Shown piece after piece: positions 15,534 to 26,000 of a stretch of 64,000 nt of DNA (its first letter is position 1; the number at the start of each line of letters is the position of its first letter). The stretch is from Granulimonas faecalis (GTDB lineage: Bacteria; Actinomycetota; Coriobacteriia; Coriobacteriales; Atopobiaceae), in contig NZ_BQKC01000001.1 of assembly GCF_022834715.1 (NCBI RefSeq), positions 1,586,501 through 1,650,500 of the forward strand. Reading direction: 5' to 3'. The notes under the pieces are model-generated. The model had not been told where the DNA came from. It ran no database searches and saw nothing but the letters and a program-made list of their open reading frames with translations. The position numbers and the translations under genes are program-made.

Positions 15534-18500
15534 TCAGCGGCGCCGGCGCACCCAGACGGTCGCGGCCGCCGAGACCGCGGCCATGAGACCGAGGGCCGGG
15601 ACCAGGGATGCGACGTCGCCGGTCACGGGGACCAGTCCCCTGCCGCCGGTGACGGGTAGCACGCGGGCCTTGACGCCCTCGCGGGCACTCACGCGCTCGG
15701 AGGGGTAGACGGCGTCGCCGCTGTCCACCGAGAGGCTGCCGGAGTCGGTGAGGAAGGCGTCCCAGCCGGCAGGCGGGTCAAAGCGCGTACCCGGCACGAG
15801 CGGGACCCTCTCGCCGTCGCCCATGTCGGAGGGGAGCGTGGCGAAGGCACGGGCGATGTTGCCCACATCGGCGCCCACGGCCTCGGAGGTGACCTCCACC
15901 TCGAAGGTGAGCACCGCCTGCCCCCTGCCGAAGACGTCACCCGCCACCGCCGACAGGCGGCGGGTCGACGCGTCGTAGACGCCGCGGCAGGCCACGGAGC
16001 GGCCGTCGGCCGTGACCAGGCGGACGGTGGACTCGTCGACGGCCAGACCGGCGGGCACGGTGTCCTCGATGACCGCGTCGTAGACAGCGGAGCCGGGGGT
16101 GTCGTTGGCCAGGGTCAGGGTGTAGCGCACCCGGTCGCCCACATAGGTGTTGCCGTCGGAGCTGGTGAGGTTCTTGGCCGTCTTGGTCAGGGTCACGGCA
16201 CCGTCGGCGGGATCGGTCACGTCGCTCACGGGGATCTCATGGGTGGCGGGCAGCGTGGCGAGCCCCTCGGTGGCGAGGAACGCGGCGAGGGTGCCGGAGG
16301 GGACGAAGGCCTCGGAGACCTGGGGGTCGGCGGAGTCGAGGTCGTAATAGCTCGGCTTCATGCCATGGCCCCAAGCGCGGTCGAGGATGGTGCGGCCCGC
16401 GGCCCCGGGGCCCACCACGGCGTCGTAGACGAGGCGCACCGAGGTACCCGCAGGCATGTGGCCCGAGCGCACGCCGATGGTGCGGGTGGCGTCCACATAG
16501 GCGCCGTCGGCCACGGCATAGCGCAGGTGGCCGTCCTCGGTGACCTCGGGCGCGGCGGCCGGGGCGACGCCGTCGGTGAGGGCGAGCAGGCTCACGGGCG
16601 CCGCGGTGTCGGGCACCTCGACGTAGATGGAGCCGGGGACCACCGTGAGGCCGTCGGGGACGATGTTGCGCAGGACGGTTTCGTAGAGGGCCGTGTGGTC
16701 CTGGGTATTGGTGAAGGTGGCGGTATAGCGGATGGTGTCGCCCACCATGGTGCGGGAGATGTCGCGGGTGAGGTTCTCGCCGGTGAGGGCCATGGCAAGA
16801 CCGTCCTCGTCGGGATCGGCCGGCATGACGCCGCCGGACTGACCGGGCGTCACCGGGTCGCTGGGCTCGGGCGTGGGCTTGTTCTCCGGATAGGTGTCCC
16901 AGTCAAAGTCCTCCCACGGGTTGTAGGTGGGGTCGTCCGGGTCCACGCCGGCCGGCGGGTCGGGCACGAAGGGATCGCCGGGCTCTGGCTTGGGTTTGGG
17001 GGCAGGCGACGGATCGTCCGGGTTGTCCGGGTTGTCCGGATTGTCAGGGTTGTCCGGGTTATCGGGGTCGTCAGGGTCAGGGGTGGGGTGCTCCTCCTCC
17101 CACTTCTCGGTGGGGGTGGTGCCAAAGGCGAAGGCCACGTTGGCGCCCTCGGTGCCCTGGGCGTCGGGGGTCACCCGGCAGGTGAAGGTGAGCTTGGTCG
17201 ACTCGCCGCCGTAAAGGTCGTCCACATAGACGGCGATGGTGCGGGTGGACTCCACGTATACCGCGTCGTCCACGGGCTGCTCCGTCCCGTCGACACGGGT
17301 GAGCACCAGGGTGCCGGGCACGAACTCGAGGCCCTGGGGCAGGGTGTCGCGGATCACCGGCGAGTACCAGGCGGTGTCGGCCCCCTTGTTGGCGAGGGTG
17401 ATGGTGTAGGAGATCTCGTCGCCCACGAGGGCCCGCTTGGCGTCGGGATGGGTGAGGTTGGCGGCCTTCTTTGTCACGGAGATGTCGGCCTCACCGTCGG
17501 GGTCGTCGGGGTCGGGCACGACCACGGGGTCCTTGGGGATCACGGGCAGCGGCGGGATGGTGCCCGGGTCGACGGGGTTGGGGTTGTCGGGGTCGTCGGG
17601 GTCGGGGGTGGGGTCGTCGCCCACGACCACGATGTCGTCGGGGTTGTCCGGGTCAAGGGGCTTGGGCGTCCCGGGGTCCTCACCGGGGAGCGGGTCGGGG
17701 TTGACGCCCCAGGAGCCGCCGCCGCCAGGGGTCGGGTCGACGGGCTTGGGGTCATCGGGGTCGGTGGGACGGCCGGTGGTGCCGCTGTTGAGGGTGGCGA
17801 CGAAACGCAGGGTGGTAGACTGGCCGCCGTACACCGTGCCGGCGCCGGCCGAGACCGTGGCGCCGCTCAGGTTCCAGGCGTCGTCGGCCAGGTCGCTCCA
17901 GTCGAGGTCCTCCCAGACAAAGCCCTGCTCGGCCGCGGCCGCATAGAAGGCGGAGGTGCCCAGGGTGGTGGACACGTCGGGCGTGGCGTAGTTGGCCGCC
18001 ATGCGCACGGAGTCCTCGTCGAGGGTGAGGCGGCTGTCGAGGGTGGTCCAGAGGGTGGCGGCCTGCCATGCGGACCCCTCGGTGAGGTTCAGGCCGGTGA
18101 CCAGGTACTCGATGCGGTCACCGGGGCGCGCCGGCTGGCCGGGGTGGTCGAGGTTGCGCGTGACCATGCGGATCTGGACCTTGGGCTTGATGGAGGGGTC
18201 CGGGATGATGTTGACGGTGAGGATGTAGCGGGTGCCCGTGTAGAGGGCGTTCGCCCCCTGCTCCATCACGATGGTGGCGGTGCCGCAGCTGTTCACCTGG
18301 ACCTTGATGTTCTCGAGGTCGATGGAGCCGTCCTCGGCGCGGACGATGTCGGCCACGGCGGCGTTGGACGTGGTGCATATGACCTTGGCCGAGGAGCTCG
18401 ACTGGAACTTGAGGTTGAAGAAGTCGGCGATCTCGGCGTCGTTGCTGTGGAAGGAGCTGTAGGACGCGGTGATGGTCTTGCGGACCACCAGGGTCTTGTC

Positions 18501-21261
18501 GTCGGGGTCCACGGGGCCGTCGGGGTCGTCGGGGCCGGGGTCGGGGGTGGGCTCAACCTTGATGGGGTCGTCGGGGCCGGGGACCACGTCGCCGGTGGGC
18601 GGCACCGGCACGATGAAGGTGTCGTCCTCCTTGGCGTTGTCGGGGTTCTTGTCCACGCCCTGGATGTAGTTCTTGTCGGCGATGTACTCGATGTTCACCG
18701 TGTGCTCGCCGCCGCCCGCGGCCGACTCGAGGATGTCGAGGAGGCCGTCGCGGTTGGCGGGGTCGAGGTAGTAGGTGACCTTGGTGGCGTGGCGGGTCTC
18801 GGTGCCGCCGGTCTGGGAGCCCACAGCGATGTCGGGCCACTCGATGGTGGAGAAGGCCGAGGCTCCCACACCCTCGGCGGTGAGGACGATGGGGTCGCCC
18901 ACCTTCTTGCCGTCGATGCGCACCTGGAACGAGCCGGTGGGGGCGGCACAGGTTAGCGCCGTGGTGTTGGCGCTGCGTATGTTGAAGGTGAGCTTGAGGC
19001 GGTTGCCGGCCTGGCCCGCGGCGCTGTCCTGGGTGATCTGGGTCCAGGTGCCGTCGTCGGCCAGGTGGCCCCACTCGACGCCCTCCATGGTGAGCACGGC
19101 GGGCACCGGGTTGATGGTGGCCACGCCCTTGGCCTGGTGACCCCAGTAGCTCGAGGCGTAGGCCGGGTCCTTGGCGTACTGGTAGGAGGTCATGGTCACC
19201 TGGAAGCGACCGGTGTCGGTAGGCAGGGTGGCGGCGCCTTCCTCGGACTCGGCCCCGTCGGGCACCCACTCCCCGTCCTCGTTCTCCTTGAGCATCTGGT
19301 ACTTGAACTTGACGTCGTCACCCTTGTCGAGCAGCTCGGTCAGGGTCTGGTCGCCCACCTGGCGCACCACCTTGATGGGGTGGGCGGCGTCGACCACCAG
19401 GGCCGGGAAGGGCAGGCCGTCGTAGTCCTTCTCGAGGGTCTTCTGGTACTCGTTCGGGAAGGGGAACTCGATGTAGCGCTTGACGGTCTGGGTGGTGTCG
19501 GAGGTGGAGGGCTTGGCGATGTAGAGGGGGTCGATCTTGGCCACGGTGCCGTCGTCCTTGCGCACCGACATCTCGATGCGCACCTCCTTCTCGGCGTTGG
19601 GGGCGGCCACCCACTCGGGCAGCCACAGGTAGAGCTTGCCGCCCTCGAACTCGGTGGGGGCGCCGTAGCTGGCGTCCTCTCCGCCGATGAAGAGCTTGAA
19701 GTCCTCGAGCTTCTCATTGGTGAGGTGCTCGGCGGAGGTGGAGAGATCCACGGTGAGCATGAAGACCTTGTCCTCGGCGGGCAGGGAGCCGCCGAGGGCG
19801 GTCACGTCGCTCCACGTGGTGACGCCCTGGGTGTTGTAGGCGGTGTTGCCCACGCCGGTGAACTTGTTCTTGTTGGAGACGTAGACCGAGCCGCCGGTGA
19901 CGATGGTGTAGCCGCCGGTGCCGCCGATGTCGAACTTGCCGGAGTAGGAGGAGGGGTGAAGGGTGCCGCCGGTGATGCGGATGATGCAGTTGGTGGCGGT
20001 GGTGCCGCAGGCGCCGCCGAAGGCGTTGCCGTGCTCGTAGCCCTGGGAGGTGAGGTAACCGGCGTTGATGTAGATGTTGCCACAGGTCTTGTTCCCCCCG
20101 CCGGCCACCGCGCCGGCCTGGGTGGCCACCGCGCCGCTGGACCACCCGGCGCCGATGCCGGCACCGTGGTAGGAGCCGTAGGCGGCGATCCGGGCGCCGT
20201 TGAACCACATGTTGGTGGCCCCGCCGGCGGCGCCGGCGCCGATGCCGGTGCCGGAGCTCCAGTTCTGGTTGGCGTTGGTGCCGCCGTTGTTGGCGTGGCC
20301 GCCGGCGCCGTAGGCGGTGATGACGCCGCCGTCGAAGATCATGTTACCGGCGTTCTCCTGGGAGCCGGAGCCGATGGCGGCCGACCCGCCGCCGCCCCGC
20401 ACGACGAGCTTGCCGGGGTCGGGGCTCGCCAGACGGGTGACCGGGTCGCCCTGGGCGACGGCCGTGCCGTTGTCCAGGGTGGCCGTGGTGTCCACCACGC
20501 CGTTGAGCACCTCGACGTGGGTGGAGCCGCTCCAGTTGGCCACCGAGTCGTCGATGTAGAGGGTGGAGCCGGCGCCGCAGTGGATACCGGCGCAGAAGAC
20601 CGAGCTGGGACTGCTCACCGTGATGGTGTTGGTGGTACCGTCGGCCAGGAAGAGCCTGAGGGTGGTGCCCGTGCCCATGAGGTTGATGGGCGAGCTGTTG
20701 GTGTTGGACGTGATGGTGGCGCCGTTCAGGGCGATGTTGGCAGAGGTGCCCTGCTTGATCTGGACGGTGCCGTTGGTGAGGGTGCCCTTGAAGGTGAGGG
20801 GCGTGCCGGTCTGCACCACCACGGTGGTGCCGGAGACCGTATAGTCCACGCCCGCGGTGCCGCCGGAGATGGTGAGCGAGCCCACGGTGGTGTCGGCCGC
20901 CTGGGCCGCGGGGGCGTCGTCACCCTCGGTCACGGGGGTGGGAAGGGCGGCGAGCAGGTCTGCCGCGGCGGGCACGGCCACCTCGGAGGGGGTGGGGGCC
21001 TTCGGGGCGGCGGCATCGTCGCCCTCGCCGTCGCCGTCGACGGCCTCGTCGTCCGGGACAGCCTCCTCGGGGGCGGCGTCGGGAGCGGCGTCCTGGGGCT
21101 CGTCGTCGCCGACGGGCTCCACCACTGCCGCAGAGTCACCCCCCTCCCGTCATCTCCTCGGCGATTGCCTGCAGGCTTGCGCTGGGAACCAGCATCTGCA
21201 AGACGAGCAGGAGCGAGAGCACGAATGCAAATGTGCGTTTTCTTGGGGTGGATGCATTCAT
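15534..21261 (-). CDS. Giant DUF11-repeat adhesin 2, split by a poly-G frameshift
   Basis: A surface protein homologous to adhesin 1. ATG 21261 (GGAGG 8 bases upstream) begins a signal peptide, MNASTPRKRTFAFVLSLLLV..., but the frame stops after 41 residues at TGA in the 6-G tract 21139-21144. The remaining 1.86 kilo-residue frame runs 21125 to 15534. Removing one G joins the two exactly and gives about 1908 residues. The body has N-terminal beta-helix-like repeats, Ig-like domains, four or more DUF11 modules (VGDTIRYT, VGDEISYT, VGDRVRYT) and NPDNPDNPD linkers. The C-terminus has LPVTG, then VPVTGD, a hydrophobic segment and VRRRR. As written it would not be exported. It may be phase-variable, a pseudogene or a sequencing error. 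Confidence 0.8.
21139..21144 (-). other. Six-G tract that shifts the adhesin 2 frame
   Basis: On the coding strand ACG GGA GGG GGG TGA. With five G instead of six, the frame reads through to GGT GAC TCT GCG into the adhesin body. It is a candidate slipped-strand switch just after the signal peptide. Confidence 0.7.
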
Positions 21262-21280
21262 CTCGGAACCTCCGTTGGCC

Positions 21281-21299
21281 GCGGCACGTCCCGTGCCGC
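21281..21299 (-). promoter_or_regulatory. Leader hairpin next to the adhesin 2 ribosome site
   Basis: GCGGCACG-n3-CGTGCCGC, a perfect 8-bp stem ending 7 bases before the GGAGG. It could affect translation start or mRNA stability. Confidence 0.45.
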
Positions 21300-21327
21300 A
21301 GGCGACGACCTCTACAGAGCATTCCTG

Positions 21328-21356
21328 ACTCTACTCTGAAAAATAGATACTTTCAA
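21328..21356 (-). promoter_or_regulatory. Promoter of giant adhesin 2
   Basis: Leftward TTGAAA, 17-base spacer, TAGAGT, about 70 bases before the signal-peptide start. The layout matches the promoter of adhesin 1. The rest of the 264-base gap up to gltD holds an AT-rich stretch with no gene. Confidence 0.65.
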
Positions 21357-21474
21357 GGGACACTCAGTTTTCAGTCGGCAAGCGGAGGCGAACACCTAGG
21401 CAACCTGGTGCTTTTTACCGATTTCACCTATGTCTATTTATGAATTTAGAGATATCTATGGACACGGGAGGAAC

Positions 21475-21513
21475 AAAAAAGGGCCCCCTCACGAACCGAT
21501 CGTGAGGGGGCCC
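21475..21513 (-). terminator. Rho-independent terminator of gltBD
   Basis: GGGCCCCCTCACGA pairs perfectly with TCGTGAGGGGGCCC around 5 bases, followed leftward by TTTTTT. It is 12 bases past the gltD stop. Confidence 0.92.
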
Positions 21514-21525
21514 TTGCCGACAGGG

Positions 21526-23010
21526 TCAGGAGAGGCGGGACGCCACCTCCCGTGCGCAGGCCAGGCCGTCGGCCATGGCGCTCACCACGAGGGAGGCGCC
21601 GGAGCGGCAGTCGCCCGCCACGAAGACCGGCACGGCGCAACCGGACACGGCCCCGTGGCCTCCCTCCCCCACCAGCGGCAGCGGGCGGTCGTCGCACGTC
21701 TCCACGGAGAAGGCCTCGAGGACCGCCGGCACCGGGCCGGTGAAGCCCATGGCGATGAGCACGAGCTGGGCCGGGACCTCCTCCTCGGAGCCCTCGACGG
21801 GCACGGGGGTCCCGCCCGACCAGTCCAGGTGCCGGAAGCGCAGCGCGGACACCGAGCCGTCGCCGCCGTCCACGAGGGCCTGGGCGTCGGCCCCCCAGGT
21901 GCGGGGGTCGACGCCCTCCACGGCCTCGGCCTCCACCTGGCCGTAGTCCACCTTGAGCTCCTGGGGCCACTCGGGCCACGGGTTGGAGGCCGGGCGCGTC
22001 TCGGGCGGGCGCGCCATGAACTCCAGCTGCCGGACCGAGCGGGCGCCTTGGCGCAGGGCCGTGGCCACGCAGTCGGTGCCGGTGTCGCCGCCGCCGACGA
22101 CCACGACGTCGAGCCCCGCGGCCGAGATCTCCGGAGCGACGGCCGCGGGGTCGCCGTCGGCCGCCTCGACGGCCCCGGTGCTTGCCGTGAGGTAGTCCAC
22201 CGCCATGACCACGCCGTCGAGGTCCGACCCCGGCACCGCGAGGCGGCGGGCGGCCCCGGCGCCGCAGGCCAGCACCACGGCGTCGCAGGACGAGACGATC
22301 CCGTCGGCCACGGCCGGGTCGGAGGCGTCGGAGCCCGTCTCAAACGCCACGCCCTGGCCCGCGAGCCACTCCACGCGGCGGCGCACCACGGCCTTGTCCA
22401 GCTTCATGGTCGGGATGCCGTACATGAGGAGGCCGCCGGGGGCGTCCGAGCGCTCGTGCACGGTGACGTCGGCGCCCAGGCGGCGGAGCTCCCAGGCGGC
22501 GGCGAGGCCGGCGGGGCCGGAGCCCACCACGGCCACCGAGCGCCCGGCGAGGGGCCGGGGGCGCCCGGGGTCGAACGCGGTCGGGCCGCCGTCGGCCCAC
22601 TCGTGGTCGGAGATGGCGAGCTCGTCGTCCTTGATGGCGGTGGCCCCGCGGTCGCGGCCCAGGTTGCAGGCCGCCTCGCAGAGGGCCGGGCACACGCGGC
22701 CCGTGAACTCGGGCATCGGGTTGGTGACGCGCATGCGGGCCGCCGCCTCGCCCCAGAGCCCGCGCCATACGAGGTCGTTCCACTCGGGGATGAGGTTGTG
22801 GAGCGGGCAGCCGCTCACGCGGGCGCGTCCGAAGGGGCGCCCGGTCTGGCAGAACGCCACGCCGCAGTCCATGCAGCGGCTCGCCTGGAGGCGCTGGCGC
22901 TCGTCCGGCAGTGGCACGGCGATGGGGCGGTAGTCGCCCAGGCGCTCCTCGACGGGGCGCTCGCCGTGGGTGCAACGGTCTATCTCGAGAAAGCCACCGA
23001 CCTTGCCCAT
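21526..23010 (-). CDS. gltD: Glutamate synthase small subunit
   Basis: The beta subunit of NADPH-dependent GOGAT passes electrons from NADPH through FAD to the large subunit. The 494-residue length is normal. The N-terminal cysteine clusters (CMDCGVAFCQTG, then CPLHNLIPEWNDLV, and CPALCEAACNLG) bind two [4Fe-4S] clusters. A FAD-binding motif, VAVVGSGPAGLAAAWELRRL, and a second NADPH-binding Rossmann motif, VVVGGGDTGTDCVATALRQG, follow. It starts 3 bases after gltB, sharing one transcript. It is a genuine GltD rather than one of the GltD-like domains of other enzymes, because of its position next to gltB. Confidence 0.95.
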   Translation of the reverse strand: MGKVGGFLEIDRCTHGERPVEERLGDYRPIAVPLPDERQRLQASRCMDCGVAFCQTGRPFGRARVSGCPLHNLIPEWNDLVWRGLWGEAAARMRVTNPMPEFTGRVCPALCEAACNLGRDRGATAIKDDELAISDHEWADGGPTAFDPGRPRPLAGRSVAVVGSGPAGLAAAWELRRLGADVTVHERSDAPGGLLMYGIPTMKLDKAVVRRRVEWLAGQGVAFETGSDASDPAVADGIVSSCDAVVLACGAGAARRLAVPGSDLDGVVMAVDYLTASTGAVEAADGDPAAVAPEISAAGLDVVVVGGGDTGTDCVATALRQGARSVRQLEFMARPPETRPASNPWPEWPQELKVDYGQVEAEAVEGVDPRTWGADAQALVDGGDGSVSALRFRHLDWSGGTPVPVEGSEEEVPAQLVLIAMGFTGPVPAVLEAFSVETCDDRPLPLVGEGGHGAVSGCAVPVFVAGDCRSGASLVVSAMADGLACAREVASRLS

Positions 23011-23013
23011 GGC

Positions 23014-26000
23014 CTACCTCCCCATCCTCATGGCGTCGAACGCCTGCTGCTCGGCCTCGGCCCTGGTGGCGCCCGCCGCAATCGCGGAGTCCACCAGGGC
23101 GGTCACCCGCGCGTACTCGCGCGGCAGCACCTTCCTGAACCTCCCGGACACCGGGCCGAAGCGGTAGAGCAGCTTGATGCCCAAGGGGCTGCCGGTGCGC
23201 TCCACGTGCTCCTCGATGAGGGCGCGCACCCGCTCGAGGTCGTCCCCGTCGCAGGGCAGCACGTCCACGAGGCCCTTGTTCACCCGCGACTCCAGAGTGC
23301 CCAGCTCGTCGTAGACGTAGGCCACGCCGCCGCTCATGCCGGCGGCGAAGTTGGGGCCCACCTCGCCCAGGATGAGGGCCACGCCGCCGGTCATGTACTC
23401 GCAGCCGCAGGTGCCCACCCCCTCGGCCACCACCGTGGCGCCGGAGTTGCGCACGGCGAAGCGCTGGCCGGCAAGGCCGTTCACAAAGCCGCGACCGCCC
23501 GTGGCGCCGTAGAAGGCCACGTTGCCGATAGCGGTGTTCTCGTTGAACTTGTACGCGGCCCCCTCGCCCGGGTGCACCGAGACGATGCCGCCGGAGAGGC
23601 CCTTGCCCACGTAGTCGTTGGCGTCGCCCGAGATGTCGAGGGAGATGCCCGCCGGCAGGAACGCGCCGAACGACTGGCCGCCGGAGCCCTGGCACCGGAT
23701 GCGGACGGTGTCGTCGGGCAGCCCCTCGGGGTGCCGCGCCGTCACCGCGGCGCCGAGCATGGTGCCCACGCAGCGGTTGACGTTGGCGAGGTCGGCCGTG
23801 AACTCGATGGGCGTCAGGTGCTCGCGGGCGTCGGCCGTGTACGGGATGAAGAGCGTGGCGTCGAGGGTCCGCTCGAGGGCCATGTCGAAGCGCATCTCCT
23901 CGAGGAACCGCGTGCCCGAGGCGCCGGGGACCGAGGTGCCGTAGAGGTTGGTGCCCACGGCGAGGACGGCCGAGAGGTCCAGGGTGCGGGCCTTCCACGG
24001 GCCCTCCCCCGCCTTCTGGCGCAGGCGCTCCGGGTGCCCCACCATCTCGTCCACCGTGCGGAAACCCAGGGCCGCCATCTCGCGGCGGAGGTCCTCGGCC
24101 ATGAAGGTCATGAAGTTGACCACGTCGTCGGGGGTGGCCTTGAACTGCCTGCGCAGGCAGGCGTTCTGGGTGGCGATGCCGGCCGGGCAGGTGTCCTGCT
24201 GGCAGTCGCGCTGCATGAGGCAGCCCATGGCCACGAGGGGCATGGTGGCGAAGCCGAACTCCTCGGCGCCGAGGAGGGCCGCCACGGCCACGTCGCGGCC
24301 GCTCATGAGCTTGCCGTCGGCCTCCATGACCACGCGGGAGCGCAGGCCGTTCCGGAGCAGCGTCTGCTGGGCCTCGGCGAGGCCCAGCTCCAGGGGCAGG
24401 CCCGCGTGGTAGATGGAGTCCCGCGGGGCGGCGCCGGTGCCGCCGTTGGAGCCGGAGATGAGGATCTTGTCGGCGCCGCCCTTGGCCACGCCGGTGGCGA
24501 TGGTACCCACGCCGGCCTCGGCCACGAGCTTCACCGACACGCGGGCGCCGGGGCTGGCGTTCTTGAGGTCGAAGATGAGCTCGGCGAGGTCCTCGATGGA
24601 GTAGATGTCGTGGTGCGGCGGCGGGCTGATGAGGCCCACGCCCGGGGTGGAGCGGCGCACCTCGGCGATCCAGGGGTAGACCTTGGCCCCGGGCAGGTGG
24701 CCGCCCTCGCCGGGCTTGGCGCCCTGGGCCATCTTGATCTGGATCTCGGTGGCGCTGCCGAGGTAGCGGCTCGTGACGCCGAAGCGCCCCGAGGCCACCT
24801 GCTTGATGGCGCTCCTGGCGGAGTCGCCGGGCCGCCATCCGGCGGTGGAGCCGGGGGCCAGCGGCGCCTCGCGGGCCGGGTCCTCGCCGCCCTCGCCGGT
24901 GTTGGAGCGGCCGCCCAGCCGGTTCATGGCCACGGCCAGGCACTCGTGGGCCTCCTTGGAGATGGAGCCGTAGCTCATGGCGCCGGTGTTGAAGCGGCGG
25001 ACGATGGAGGAGGCGGGCTCCACCTCGTCGAGGGGCACGGGGCCGGAGGGCAGCGGCACGCACTCGAGGAGGTCGCGCAGCATCATGGGGCGGCCGGGGC
25101 GGTGCACATGGGCCACGTAGGCGTCCCAGAGGTCGGCGTCGTTCTCGCGGCAGGCGCGCTGCAGGAGGTAGATGGCCTCGGGGTCGATGAGGTGCTCCTC
25201 GCCCTCCCACACGCCGTTGTCGGGGCGCCACTTGGTGGCGCCGGAGCTGGGCAGCTGGTCGGGGGCCGGCGAGAGGGCCAGGGCGTCGGCCTCGGCGCGG
25301 CGCTCCACGAGCTCGCGCTGGATGTCCGCGAAGCCCAGGCCGCCCACGCGCGACGGCACGCCGGAGAAGCAGCGGTCCACGACCTCGCCGGCGAGGCCCA
25401 CGGCCTCGAAGATCCGGGCGGCGTGGTAGCCCTGCATGGTGGAGATGCCCATCTTGGACATGATGGAGACGATGCCCGAGGTGACGGCGCGGTCGTAGTT
25501 GGCCAGGGCCTCGGCGAGGCCCACGGTGACGGCGCCGGTGGCGACGGCGCAGGCCAAGGCGTCGTGGGCGCCGCGGGGGTGCACGCCGGACGCCGAGAAG
25601 CCCACGAGGGCGGCGAAGTCGTGGGCGCAGACGGCGTCGCCGGTGTCCACGACGATGTCGGCCTCCATGCGCAGGCCGCGGGCCATGAGGCGGTCGTGGA
25701 CGGCGCCGAGGGAAAGCAGCGACGGCACGGGGACCAGCGCGGGGTCGCAGTCGTCGGTGAGCACCACGACGTTGGTGCCGGCCGCCACGGCCCGCTCCAC
25801 CTCGTCGCAGAGGGCGTCCAGGGAGGCCTCGAGGGCGTCAGGGCCCGCGGCGGGGTCGAAGGCGCCCACGAAGGTGCGGGCGTGGAAGCCGGTGCGGTCG
25901 AGGGCGGCGACGCGGCGGAAGGCGTCGTCGGACAGGATGGGGCCGTCGAGGGCCACGAGGCGGCAGTTGTCGCGGGCGTCCTCGAGGATGTTACCGTGGT

